From Acidimicrobiales bacterium (lineage in GTDB: Bacteria; Actinomycetota; Acidimicrobiia; Acidimicrobiales; RAAP-2): a stretch of DNA of 6,017 nt. The notes beneath the pieces are model-generated. The model was not told the DNA's origin and searched no databases. It worked only from the letters and a program-made list of their open reading frames with translations. The DNA is taken from the NCBI GenBank assembly GCA_017882985.1, contig JADGOK010000067.1:1-6017 (forward strand), in the 5' to 3' direction. Made by a program: the position numbers and the translations under genes. Below are positions 1 to 5,459 of this stretch, piece by piece; within the stretch, counting starts at the first letter, position 1; every line of letters starts with the position of its first letter.

Positions 1-470
1 GAGCCGAGCGCCTCGAGGTCGCCCGACAAGGTCGTGCGACCACCGTGATTCTCAAAGCCCACGAGCCAACGCCCCCGAACCAGTACCGCGAGCTCGCCCA
101 CGGAGCGGCGCTCGCCGCGGGCGGTTTCCGCGTCCACCAGGCCCAAGCCCTCGTAGCGGTCGTTGCCCTCGACACTGAAGACCCGACCGAGGATCTGCAA
201 TCCGGCACAGACGGCCAGCACGTGCGCGCCGTCACCGACGCGTGACGCGAAGGAGCCCGCGGCCAGCAGGTCGCGCGCCAGGCGTTGCGGTCCGTCCTCA
301 CCGCCGCCCAGCAGGTAGATCGACGCATCGGGGATCTCTTCGCCCAACGCCACGCTCAAGAGCGACGCGTCGAATCCGCGTCGACGGGCGCGCTCGACGA
401 GGACGAGCCCGTTGCCGAAGTCACCGTACGTTCCCAGAAGCTCGGGATAGAGCAGTGCGACCTTCAGCAC
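1..470 (-). CDS. gatD: GatD, glutaminase subunit of lipid II isoglutaminyl synthase (partial, C-terminus off window)
   Basis: This is a class I glutamine amidotransferase that releases ammonia from glutamine for MurT, which uses it to amidate the D-Glu residue of lipid II on the cytoplasmic side. 156 codons are visible; the family is about 240 residues, so roughly the last third lies beyond position 1. The N-terminus LLYPELLGTYGDFGN (residues 6-20), GGGEDG (55-60), the nucleophile elbow AVCAGLQILG with catalytic Cys88, and GFENHGGRT (138-146) are all GatD hallmarks and distinguish it from cobyric acid synthase (CobQ) domains. The catalytic His should lie in the missing part and cannot be checked. 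The start is GTG at 470, preceded by AGGAG at a 6-nt spacing inside the end of murT. The 7-nt overlap with murT implies translational coupling, as expected for subunits of one complex. Identity is secure from motifs plus neighbour. Confidence 0.93.
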   Translation of the reverse strand, partial: MLKVALLYPELLGTYGDFGNGLVLVERARRRGFDASLLSVALGEEIPDASIYLLGGGEDGPQRLARDLLAAGSFASRVGDGAHVLAVCAGLQILGRVFSVEGNDRYEGLGLVDAETARGERRSVGELAVLVRGRWLVGFENHGGRTTLSGDLEALG

Positions 471-1684
471 GCAGCACTCCTCTCGAGCCAGTCGCTGAAC
501 GCCGTGTAGTTCGCCAACAGCGCGACGGGCGCATCCGCAACGGGAAGTAGCGACTGATCGTCCACGACACGGAAATCAACGTTGGCGTACTCGAGGCGTG
601 TCGCGAGATCGAGACGACGATCCCCGAGGCAGTAGACGCGATGACCCCTCAGCGACTCAAAGGGCACGTCGTAGAGCCACGACGGATCGCGACCGTCGGC
701 GATGTTCGCGTTGATCGCGACCCACACGTCGACATGGTCAGAATCGATCGTCGAGAGGATGGCGGCGAAGCCCGCCGGATTCTTCGCGAGGGAGAGCCGG
801 AATCGGTGATCACCCCACTGTCGCAGTGTGAAGCGGCCCGCGACGCCCGACAGCGCGTTGATCCTGGGCATCGCGTCGTGGGGCGCGATGCCCACTTCAG
901 CGAGCGCCGTCACCGCCATGGCGGCGTTGGCTTCGTTGAAGGCGCCCGGCATCGAAAGTGCCAGATCGACGTGCACGCCCGCGACGTCAAGTCCGTGTTG
1001 GAGCGTCGTCGTCATCGTCGACGGTCTGGAGAATCCACAAGTACATCCCCAGGCGCTGTTTTCGTGTGCGAGTGGACGCGTGCAGCGAGGGCACGACGTC
1101 GCGTCCCCGAGCCACGGCGTGGGCACGTCGCACCATCGGACCCGTTGAGCACCGGAGGCGGCGAAGACGACCATCGGATCGTTGGCGTTCGCGACGACGA
1201 CGAGGTTCTCGTTCTGATCGTCGCTAAAGCACTGGCGCCAGCGCTCGGCCAGTTGGCGGACTTCGCTCGCGCGGTCGAGCTGATCTCGCGACAGGTTCAA
1301 GAGGACCACCACGGCGGGTCTGGTCGAACGAACGACGTCGGGCAGCCACGCCTCGTCGACTTCGAGCACGACGCGGGGATGGTGGGAGCGAACGAGTGCG
1401 GCCACGTGGCCAGGCGCCATATTCGCCCCCGTGGCGTTGGCGGTGACGTCACCCCCCCAGCCGGTGGCCATCATGGCGCTGGTGGTCGTCTTGCCGTTGG
1501 TGCCGCTCACCAAGAGCACGATGCGGTCCTTGGCGAGTTGTCCGAGCAGATCAGGGCAGAGAGCCAGGCCGACCCGCCCGCCCGCGACCGTACCGCTGCC
1601 ACGACCGCTCACCCGGGAGAGCCAGTTCACGACCCCTACGCCCACGCACGCAACCCGTGCGCGCGGCGAAAGGGTCGGTCTCAT
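464..1684 (-). CDS. murT: MurT, Mur ligase-like subunit of lipid II isoglutaminyl synthase
   Basis: MurT activates the alpha-carboxyl of D-Glu in lipid II with ATP and uses GatD-derived ammonia to form D-isoglutamine. The 406-residue length is normal for the family. Numbered from the ATG at 1684, the Mur ligase P-loop SGTNGKTTT is at 60-68 (Lys65). A zinc-ribbon-like insertion has CPRC (Cys198, Cys201) and CTC (Cys214, Cys216), as in MurT. AFNEANAAMA (about 248-257) is the usual middle-domain motif. The C-terminal DUF1727 domain contains AKNPAGF (300-306) and ADGRDPSWLYD (329-339), where family members have an essential Asp. Possible starts are GTG 1693, ATG 1690 and ATG 1684; none has a Shine-Dalgarno. 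I prefer 1684 because TAGCGT lies exactly 7 nt upstream, allowing a leaderless mRNA, and because MR is a common N-terminus in relatives. It overlaps gatD by 7 nt. Function is very likely; the exact start is uncertain by up to 9 nt. Confidence 0.93.
   Translation of the reverse strand: MRPTLSPRARVACVGVGVVNWLSRVSGRGSGTVAGGRVGLALCPDLLGQLAKDRIVLLVSGTNGKTTTSAMMATGWGGDVTANATGANMAPGHVAALVRSHHPRVVLEVDEAWLPDVVRSTRPAVVVLLNLSRDQLDRASEVRQLAERWRQCFSDDQNENLVVVANANDPMVVFAASGAQRVRWCDVPTPWLGDATSCPRCTRPLAHENSAWGCTCGFSRPSTMTTTLQHGLDVAGVHVDLALSMPGAFNEANAAMAVTALAEVGIAPHDAMPRINALSGVAGRFTLRQWGDHRFRLSLAKNPAGFAAILSTIDSDHVDVWVAINANIADGRDPSWLYDVPFESLRGHRVYCLGDRRLDLATRLEYANVDFRVVDDQSLLPVADAPVALLANYTAFSDWLERSAAC
477..481 (-). 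promoter_or_regulatory. Shine-Dalgarno site of gatD
   Basis: Read on the minus strand, AGGAG lies within the last codons of murT and ends 6 nt before the GTG at 470. It supports that GTG over another GTG that overlaps the AGGAG itself and is in a different frame. It is one of only two good ribosome binding sites in the window. Confidence 0.7.
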
Positions 1685-1691
1685 GGTCATC

Positions 1692-1697
1692 ACGCTA
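1692..1697 (-). promoter_or_regulatory. possible -10 box for a leaderless murT transcript
   Basis: TAGCGT on the minus strand fits TANNNT and is followed by exactly 7 nt before the ATG at 1684. It is a weak hexamer and I see no convincing -35 at 16-18 bp. Support comes from the absence of any Shine-Dalgarno, the matching layout before two other genes here, and the terminator-like hairpin just upstream, which would demand a promoter downstream of it. Confidence 0.3.
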
Positions 1698-1705
1698 ACA
1701 ACCAG

Positions 1706-1748
1706 AAAAACACAAAAGGGCCAACCGGGGGGGTGGTTGGCCCTTTTG
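1706..1748 (-). terminator. terminator-like hairpin upstream of murT (insulator or leader attenuator)
   Basis: Arms 1713-1726 and 1735-1748 form a perfect 14-bp inverted repeat (CAAAAGGGCCAACC and its complement) around an 8-nt loop of GGGGGGGT on the plus strand. On the minus strand the stem is followed by TG and then TTTTT (1710-1706), and the foot of the stem is itself TTTT. That is a better intrinsic terminator in the murT direction than in the lysR direction, where the T run is only four long before GCAAAA. It is unusual because no gene on the minus strand ends there: it sits between two divergent gene starts, about 22 nt from the murT start. It could stop stray antisense transcription from the lysR side, or act as an attenuator if murT is transcribed from further upstream. 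Confidence 0.6.
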
Positions 1749-1821
1749 CAAAACCTTTGCTCTACCCAAAAGGGGGGTATCGAGTAGAACCGGCGACACC
1801 CATTATGCAGGTAGTTCGGCT

Positions 1822-1836
1822 ATCAATCAACAAGAT
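1822..1836. promoter_or_regulatory. LysR-type regulator box 1 (ATC-N9-GAT)
   Basis: ATC at 1822-1824 and GAT at 1834-1836 flank 9 nt. This contains the T-N11-A core (T1823, A1835) of binding sites of LysR-type regulators. It lies about 35-49 bp upstream of the predicted lysR transcription start, touching the -35 zone. It fits binding by the regulator encoded just downstream, but with three-base arms one box alone would be weak evidence. Confidence 0.5.
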
Positions 1837-1863
1837 TACGATGATACTTCTCATCTGTATAAT
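1836..1863 (+). promoter_or_regulatory. lysR promoter (consensus -10, weak -35)
   Basis: A perfect TATAAT at 1858-1863 is followed by 7 nt and then the lysR ATG at 1871, so transcription would begin at or next to the A of the start codon and yield a leaderless mRNA. The best -35 candidate is TTACGA at 1836-1841, 16 bp upstream, which matches the consensus at only three positions. The AGG touching the ATG is too close to serve as a Shine-Dalgarno. Confidence 0.7.
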
Positions 1864-1867
1864 AGAT
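1853..1867. promoter_or_regulatory. LysR-type regulator box 2 over the lysR -10 (ATC-N9-GAT)
   Basis: ATCT at 1853-1856 and AGAT at 1864-1867 are four-base inverted arms giving ATC-N9-GAT, the same form as box 1. The centres of the two boxes are 31 bp apart, close to three helical turns, so they face the same side of the helix. The box encloses the TATAAT, so occupancy should block RNA polymerase, which suggests negative autoregulation. Confidence 0.5.
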
Positions 1868-1870
1868 AGG

Positions 1871-2800
1871 ATGGAAATCCGACAACTTGAGGCCCTGATT
1901 GGTATTGCCGACCACGGAACCTTCTCCAGCGCCGCCGACGTGCTCGGAACGGTCCAGTCCAACATCTCGAACCGTATCGCTCGTCTGGAGGCGGAACTCG
2001 GTACGGAGTTGATCGATCGAGCCAACGGCGTGGTGACCGAGTCCGGTGAGATCGTGGTCCTGCGGGCGCGGCGCATTCTGAGCGAGCTCGGCGCCATCGC
2101 CGCTGATGTTTCAGAGCTCAATGCCGACATCCGCGGTCAGGTGTCGCTCGGCATGATCGGCACGGCGGGCCGGTGGATCGTGCCGCTGTTACTCGAGGCG
2201 CAACGAGCCACCTACCCCCACGTGGCGCTGCGCATTATCGAAGGATCGAACTCCGCGCTCGAACCTCAGGTCGTGAACGGACAGTTAGACATCGCGGTAC
2301 TGGCGTGGCCGGTCATCGCGCCGGAACTTCAGGAGGTTGATCTGTTCAAAGAGGACCTCGTGCTGATCGTCGACAAGCATCATCCACTCGCCCAGACGAA
2401 GGGATCGGTCACGTTCGAGACCCTCGCCCAGTACGAGTTGATGTTGCCGCTGCGCGGCACGCCGATTCGCAGAGAGATCGACGACGCGAGCCGCGCCCAG
2501 GGGGTCGAACTGCGTCCACTCATCGAGATGGACGGACTACGCACCATCGCCTCACTGACCTTTGACGGTCACGGACCAACAATTCTTCCCGCCACCATGC
2601 TCTCCAAGCACCTTCGCGACCAGTTCGTCGCCGTCCATATCGAGAACATCGCCAAGCGACGCGTCGTACTGGTGCGACGGCGATTTGGCTTTCCCGCAGC
2701 CCCGGTACGCGCGACCCACGCGCTCTTGACCGACGTCGTTCGCAACGCGGTCAACGTGCCCGACGGTGTCTACAACCGCGACCTACAATCTCTGTCATAG
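1871..2800 (+). CDS. LysR-type transcriptional regulator
   Basis: A 309-residue protein of standard family length. The N-terminal winged helix-turn-helix is at about residues 1-60: RQLEALIGIADHGTFSSAA (4-22), then VQSNISNRIARLEAELGTEL (28-47), matching the usual FxxAAxxLxxxQSxxSxxIxxLExxLGxxLxxR pattern. A linker helix (about 62-85) leads to the periplasmic-binding-protein-like effector domain (about 88-295), beginning RGQVSLGMIGTAG and including GQLDIAVL (137-144), where these proteins commonly read G.LD.ai. The effector is unknown. The reading frame is open far upstream, but the ATG at 1871 begins the family N-terminus exactly and follows a consensus -10, so longer versions are artefacts. 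It is divergent from murT and 7 nt upstream of the glycosylase gene. Two LysR-type boxes cover its own promoter, so autoregulation is likely; control of murT or of the downstream genes is only possible. Confidence 0.93.
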   Translation: MEIRQLEALIGIADHGTFSSAADVLGTVQSNISNRIARLEAELGTELIDRANGVVTESGEIVVLRARRILSELGAIAADVSELNADIRGQVSLGMIGTAGRWIVPLLLEAQRATYPHVALRIIEGSNSALEPQVVNGQLDIAVLAWPVIAPELQEVDLFKEDLVLIVDKHHPLAQTKGSVTFETLAQYELMLPLRGTPIRREIDDASRAQGVELRPLIEMDGLRTIASLTFDGHGPTILPATMLSKHLRDQFVAVHIENIAKRRVVLVRRRFGFPAAPVRATHALLTDVVRNAVNVPDGVYNRDLQSLS

Positions 2801-2801
2801 T
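2784..2801 (+). promoter_or_regulatory. possible promoter of the AlkA-like gene
   Basis: Two -10-like hexamers occur in the last codons of lysR: TACAAT at 2784-2789 and CATAGT at 2796-2801. The second ends 6 nt before the GTG and would allow a leaderless mRNA. No good -35 is visible for either, and with only 7 nt between genes co-transcription with lysR is an equally good explanation. Confidence 0.3.
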
Positions 2802-2807
2802 CAGAGC

Positions 2808-3440
2808 GTGCCGACACGAACAACGCCCGCCGACGTCGCGGCCCTCATTCGCCGCCGCGATCCCGCCTTTCGATCCGTCATCACGGCCTGCGGCAATCCG
2901 CCCTCGCGTCGAGGGGTGCCCGTCGACCGGCGCTTCGGTTCGCTCGCGAGGTCGATCACCTTCCAACTGCTCGCCACCCGAGCGGCGGAGACCATTCACG
3001 CACGCGTCATCGAACTCTGTTCGGGCGACGTGAGCGTCGACGCGGTACTCGACGTCGGCGCGCAGCAACTGAAGACCGCGGGGCTCACGCGCACCAAGGC
3101 CCAGGCGATGGTCGATCTCGCCCAGGACGTGCGCGCCGGTCGCGTGCAGTTGTCGCGCCACGGGTACATGAGTGACGCCGAGGTAGTGCGCGAAATCACC
3201 ACCGTGCGCGGCATCGGTCCCTGGACGGCCCAGATGTACCTCATGAGCACGCTCGCGCGCGTCGACGTTTGGCCCGCGGGAGATTTCGGCGTTCGCAACG
3301 GCTGGACCATCGCCCACGGACTGGACGAGATGATCAGCGAGAAGGACCTTCGCGTCGCTGGTGATCGCTTCGTCGGGGTGCGATCGGCACTCGCGTGGTA
3401 CTGCTGGCAGACCGTGCACCTGCACCGAGCCACCAACTAA
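2808..3440 (+). CDS. AlkA-like DNA-3-methyladenine glycosylase (HhH-GPD family)
   Basis: This base-excision repair enzyme should cut alkylated purines from DNA, leaving abasic sites. From the GTG at 2808 it has 210 residues. The helix-hairpin-helix is VRGIGPWTAQM (133-143), preceded by the family's LTRTKAQAMVDLA helix, and the catalytic Asp is Asp159 in WPAGDFGVRNGW, equivalent to Asp238 of E. coli AlkA. It lacks the N-terminal AlkA domain (E. coli AlkA is 282 residues) and has no C-terminal iron-sulphur cysteine cluster, so it is the short AlkA type, not Nth or MutY. A GTG at 2766 would extend it into lysR, but family similarity begins well after 2808. There is no Shine-Dalgarno; CATAGT (2796-2801) lies 6 nt before the GTG and TACAAT lies at 2784-2789, so its own promoter inside the end of lysR is possible. 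Substrate range cannot be read from sequence. Confidence 0.88.
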   Translation: MPTRTTPADVAALIRRRDPAFRSVITACGNPPSRRGVPVDRRFGSLARSITFQLLATRAAETIHARVIELCSGDVSVDAVLDVGAQQLKTAGLTRTKAQAMVDLAQDVRAGRVQLSRHGYMSDAEVVREITTVRGIGPWTAQMYLMSTLARVDVWPAGDFGVRNGWTIAHGLDEMISEKDLRVAGDRFVGVRSALAWYCWQTVHLHRATN

Positions 3441-3443
3441 TCT
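3438..3443 (+). promoter_or_regulatory. possible -10 box for a leaderless M20 peptidase transcript
   Basis: TAATCT fits TANNNT, overlaps the TAA stop of the upstream glycosylase gene, and is followed by exactly 7 nt before the ATG at 3451. The peptidase gene has no Shine-Dalgarno. No clear -35 is seen, so this rests on position and on the parallel with lysR. Confidence 0.35.
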
Positions 3444-3450
3444 CGCTGCC

Positions 3451-4845
3451 ATGCCCGCCCTCTCGCTCAGTGATTTCGAACGCGACGCCCTCGAGACGCT
3501 GACCGAGTTCGCCTCGATTCCCTGTCTTTCACCGATGTTCGACGCGCAGTGGGCCAAGCACGGTCATCTCGACGCCGCGATTGAGCTCTTAGCGAACTGG
3601 TCGCGGGCGCGACGACTCCAGTCATTTGACGTGGTCGTCCACCGACTTGAGAACCGAACACCGGTGCTGTGCGTGACGGTCGAGGCGACGACGCCGGGTA
3701 GCGGCACCGCCGTGCTCTACGGTCACCTCGACAAGCAACCGCCGCTCGGCGACTGGTCCGACGGGCTCGATCCCTTCATTCCCGTTCGACGCGGCGACCG
3801 GGTCTTCGCTCGTGGCATCGCTGATGACGGCTACTCGACCTTCAGCGCGCTGCTCGCGATCGAGGCGATGGAGGCGAGCGATATCCCCCACAGCCGCTGC
3901 GTGGTTCTAATCGAGGCGAGCGAGGAGAGCGGCAGCCCCGACCTCGAGGCGTACCTGGACCTACTCGCGGAGCATCTGGGCAACGTCGAACTGATGATCT
4001 GTCTCGATTCTGGCGCTCTCACTTACGACCGACTCTGGGTAACGACGTCACTGCGCGGACTGCTCAACGTGGAGTTGACCGTTCGGGTGCTCGAACGTGG
4101 ACAGCACAGCGGCTCGGCCAGTGGTGTCGTGCCCTCGTCGTTTCGGGTACTTCGCCAACTGCTCGAGCGCGTGGAGGATTCGGCGACCGGCGACGTGCTG
4201 ATCGGTGAGATGCAGCCCAAGATTCCCGACGACCACCTTCGCGCCGCTCAGGACGTCGCCGACGAGTTCGGCGACGTGATCGCGCGTGATCTGCCCATTG
4301 TCGCGGGCGTTGAGCTGATGGGGACGTCGCCGGCCGATCAGATACTTCGTCGTAACTGGAATCCCACGTTGTCGATCGTCGGCATGGGCGGTATTCCCGA
4401 ACCCGCGATCGCCGGGAACGTACTGCGTGCGTCGACGACCGCGGTCCTCTCGTTTCGACTACCACCGTCAGTTGACGCCGAAGGCGCCTCGCGTGCGGTC
4501 GCCCAAGTGCTCACGACGGATGTTCCTTCGTCGGCTGAGGTGACCCTGGCGATGCACTGGGCTGACGGCTGGGTATCACCCGCCCTCGCGCCCTGGCTCG
4601 AGAGTGCGTTGCACGCGGCCTCGATTGACGCCTTCGGTCAGGCGCCGGCATTCTGCGGCGAAGGAGGGTCCATCCCGTTCCTCGCTTCGTTGGGCAAGCG
4701 CTACCCCGCCGTGCAATTCGTCGCCACGGGGGTGCTCGGACCCGATTCGAACGCGCACGGCATTGACGAGATGCTCGACCTGCCAACGGCGGTTGGGGTC
4801 ACCAACGCGGTCATTACCGTGTTAGGTGCGTACGGAGCTCTCTGA
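3451..4845 (+). CDS. M20 family zinc metallopeptidase (carnosinase-like dipeptidase)
   Basis: A 464-residue cytoplasmic di-zinc hydrolase, full length for the carnosinase/CNDP-like branch of M20. All expected residues are present: His92 and Asp94 in YGHLDKQP, bridging Asp125 in RGIADDGYS, general base Glu158 and ligand Glu159 in IEASEESGS, Asp186 in LDSG, and the last ligand His436 in SNAHGIDE. The lid (dimerisation) domain at about 203-330 carries GQHSG (His219), where carnosinases have a conserved His. There is no signal peptide. The frame is open further upstream into the glycosylase gene, but the ATG at 3451 starts just before the family N-terminus. It lies 10 nt after the glycosylase stop and 11 nt before the next gene, with which it is probably co-transcribed. 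The substrate, a dipeptide or related amide, is not predictable. Confidence 0.92.
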   Translation: MPALSLSDFERDALETLTEFASIPCLSPMFDAQWAKHGHLDAAIELLANWSRARRLQSFDVVVHRLENRTPVLCVTVEATTPGSGTAVLYGHLDKQPPLGDWSDGLDPFIPVRRGDRVFARGIADDGYSTFSALLAIEAMEASDIPHSRCVVLIEASEESGSPDLEAYLDLLAEHLGNVELMICLDSGALTYDRLWVTTSLRGLLNVELTVRVLERGQHSGSASGVVPSSFRVLRQLLERVEDSATGDVLIGEMQPKIPDDHLRAAQDVADEFGDVIARDLPIVAGVELMGTSPADQILRRNWNPTLSIVGMGGIPEPAIAGNVLRASTTAVLSFRLPPSVDAEGASRAVAQVLTTDVPSSAEVTLAMHWADGWVSPALAPWLESALHAASIDAFGQAPAFCGEGGSIPFLASLGKRYPAVQFVATGVLGPDSNAHGIDEMLDLPTAVGVTNAVITVLGAYGAL

Positions 4846-4850
4846 AGGGG
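4845..4850 (+). promoter_or_regulatory. Shine-Dalgarno site of the Rv2466c-like gene
   Basis: AAGGGG follows the peptidase stop directly and ends 6 nt before the ATG at 4857. This spacing favours that ATG over the in-frame TTG at 4854. Confidence 0.55.
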
Positions 4851-4856
4851 TGGTTG

Positions 4857-5459
4857 ATGACAGAACAAGTTGATATCTGGGTCGATCCCCTCTGCCCGTG
4901 GGCGTGGGTGACCTCGCGATGGCTGCTGCACGCCGCGGAGGTCCGTGACCTGAACGTGCACTTTCACGTCATGAGCCTGGCCGTGTTGAACGAGGGCCGG
5001 GACCTGTCCGCCGAGTACGTCGAGTTCTTGAAGACGTCCTGGGGGCCGGTGCGCGTTCTCATCGCCGCCGAAGGGCGTCACGGTGCCAAGGTCGTCGAAC
5101 CGCTCTACTCGGCCATGGGCCACCACCTGCACGTGCAGGCCACTACGGACCTCGCGGCCGTGATCGCGAGGTCGCTCGTCGACGTCGGACTCGCCGAGGA
5201 TCTCGCGCGGGCGGCCGAGTCGAGCGAGTACGACGAGGCCCTTCGCGCCAGCCACCATCGAGGAATGGACCCGGTCGGCGACGATGTGGGCACTCCCGTG
5301 ATGCACGTCGGTGGCGTGGCGTTCTTCGGTCCCGTCGTCACGCCGGCACCGAGGGGCGAAGCGGCTGGCAAACTCTTCGACGGCGTCCTCGCCGTCGCGA
5401 GCACGCCCGGCTTCTACGAGATCAAGCGCACCCGCACCGCGGGACCGACGTTCGAATGA
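4857..5459 (+). CDS. Rv2466c-like DsbA-fold protein (mycothiol-dependent nitroreductase family), CPWA active site
   Basis: A 200-residue cytoplasmic thioredoxin/DsbA-fold protein. It resembles Mycobacterium tuberculosis Rv2466c from end to end in segments I recall: DPLCPWAWVTSRW (10-22), NVHFHVMSLAVLNE, SWGPVRVLIAAE, HGAKVVEPLYSAMG, SHHRGMDPVGDDVGTP, GVAFFGPV and FYEIKRTRT near the C-terminus. Rv2466c is a mycothiol-dependent reductase able to reduce nitroaromatic compounds. Its CPWC motif is replaced here by CPWA: Cys13 is kept but the second cysteine is Ala16. The protein may therefore use a monothiol route in which mycothiol attacks a Cys13 mixed disulphide, or it may have a different activity. 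The cis-Pro region DVGTP is intact. The start at ATG 4857 has a Shine-Dalgarno. It follows the peptidase gene by 11 nt and shares ATGA with the hydrolase gene. Family is secure, exact reaction is not. Confidence 0.88.
   Translation: MTEQVDIWVDPLCPWAWVTSRWLLHAAEVRDLNVHFHVMSLAVLNEGRDLSAEYVEFLKTSWGPVRVLIAAEGRHGAKVVEPLYSAMGHHLHVQATTDLAAVIARSLVDVGLAEDLARAAESSEYDEALRASHHRGMDPVGDDVGTPVMHVGGVAFFGPVVTPAPRGEAAGKLFDGVLAVASTPGFYEIKRTRTAGPTFE

Larger units (their letters stand above)
1685..1870. other. divergent murT/lysR control region
   Basis: This is the only intergenic stretch of any size. Its lysR-proximal half (about 1800-1870) is clearly richer in A and T than the genes on either side. It contains the hairpin at 1713-1748, a 10-bp palindrome TTTTGCAAAA at 1744-1753 overlapping the hairpin's right arm, a short inverted repeat TACCC-N7-GGGTA at 1763-1779, and the lysR promoter with regulator-like boxes. 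I see no small open reading frame or RNA gene in it that I can support. Confidence 0.6.

Noticed and set aside
1744..1779. TTTTGCAAAA palindrome and TACCC-N7-GGGTA repeat considered as operators or an attachment site
   Set aside because: The first is an extension of the hairpin arm and the second is short and built on a G run. There is no second copy in the window and no integrase, so I cannot support a function.
1685..1870. Riboswitch or small RNA in the intergenic region
   Set aside because: Apart from the single hairpin I see no conserved aptamer-like core, and the likely leaderless starts leave no leader long enough for a riboswitch.
641..2800. A 719-codon open frame on the plus strand running antisense through murT into lysR
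   Set aside because: Only its last 309 codons match a known family (LysR). The upstream part is Arg/His/Asp-rich, low-complexity antisense translation of murT, and a consensus promoter with a family-matching ATG starts lysR at 1871.
2808..3440. Endonuclease III, MutY or 8-oxoguanine glycosylase identity for the HhH-GPD protein
   Set aside because: There is no C-terminal four-cysteine cluster and no Lys in the active-site hairpin position used by bifunctional enzymes. The Asp in PAGDFGVRNG matches AlkA-type enzymes.
2751..3557. A 268-codon open frame on the minus strand opposite the glycosylase gene
   Set aside because: It lies wholly opposite genes with intact family motifs, has no recognisable domain, and is the kind of antisense frame expected in GC-rich coding DNA.
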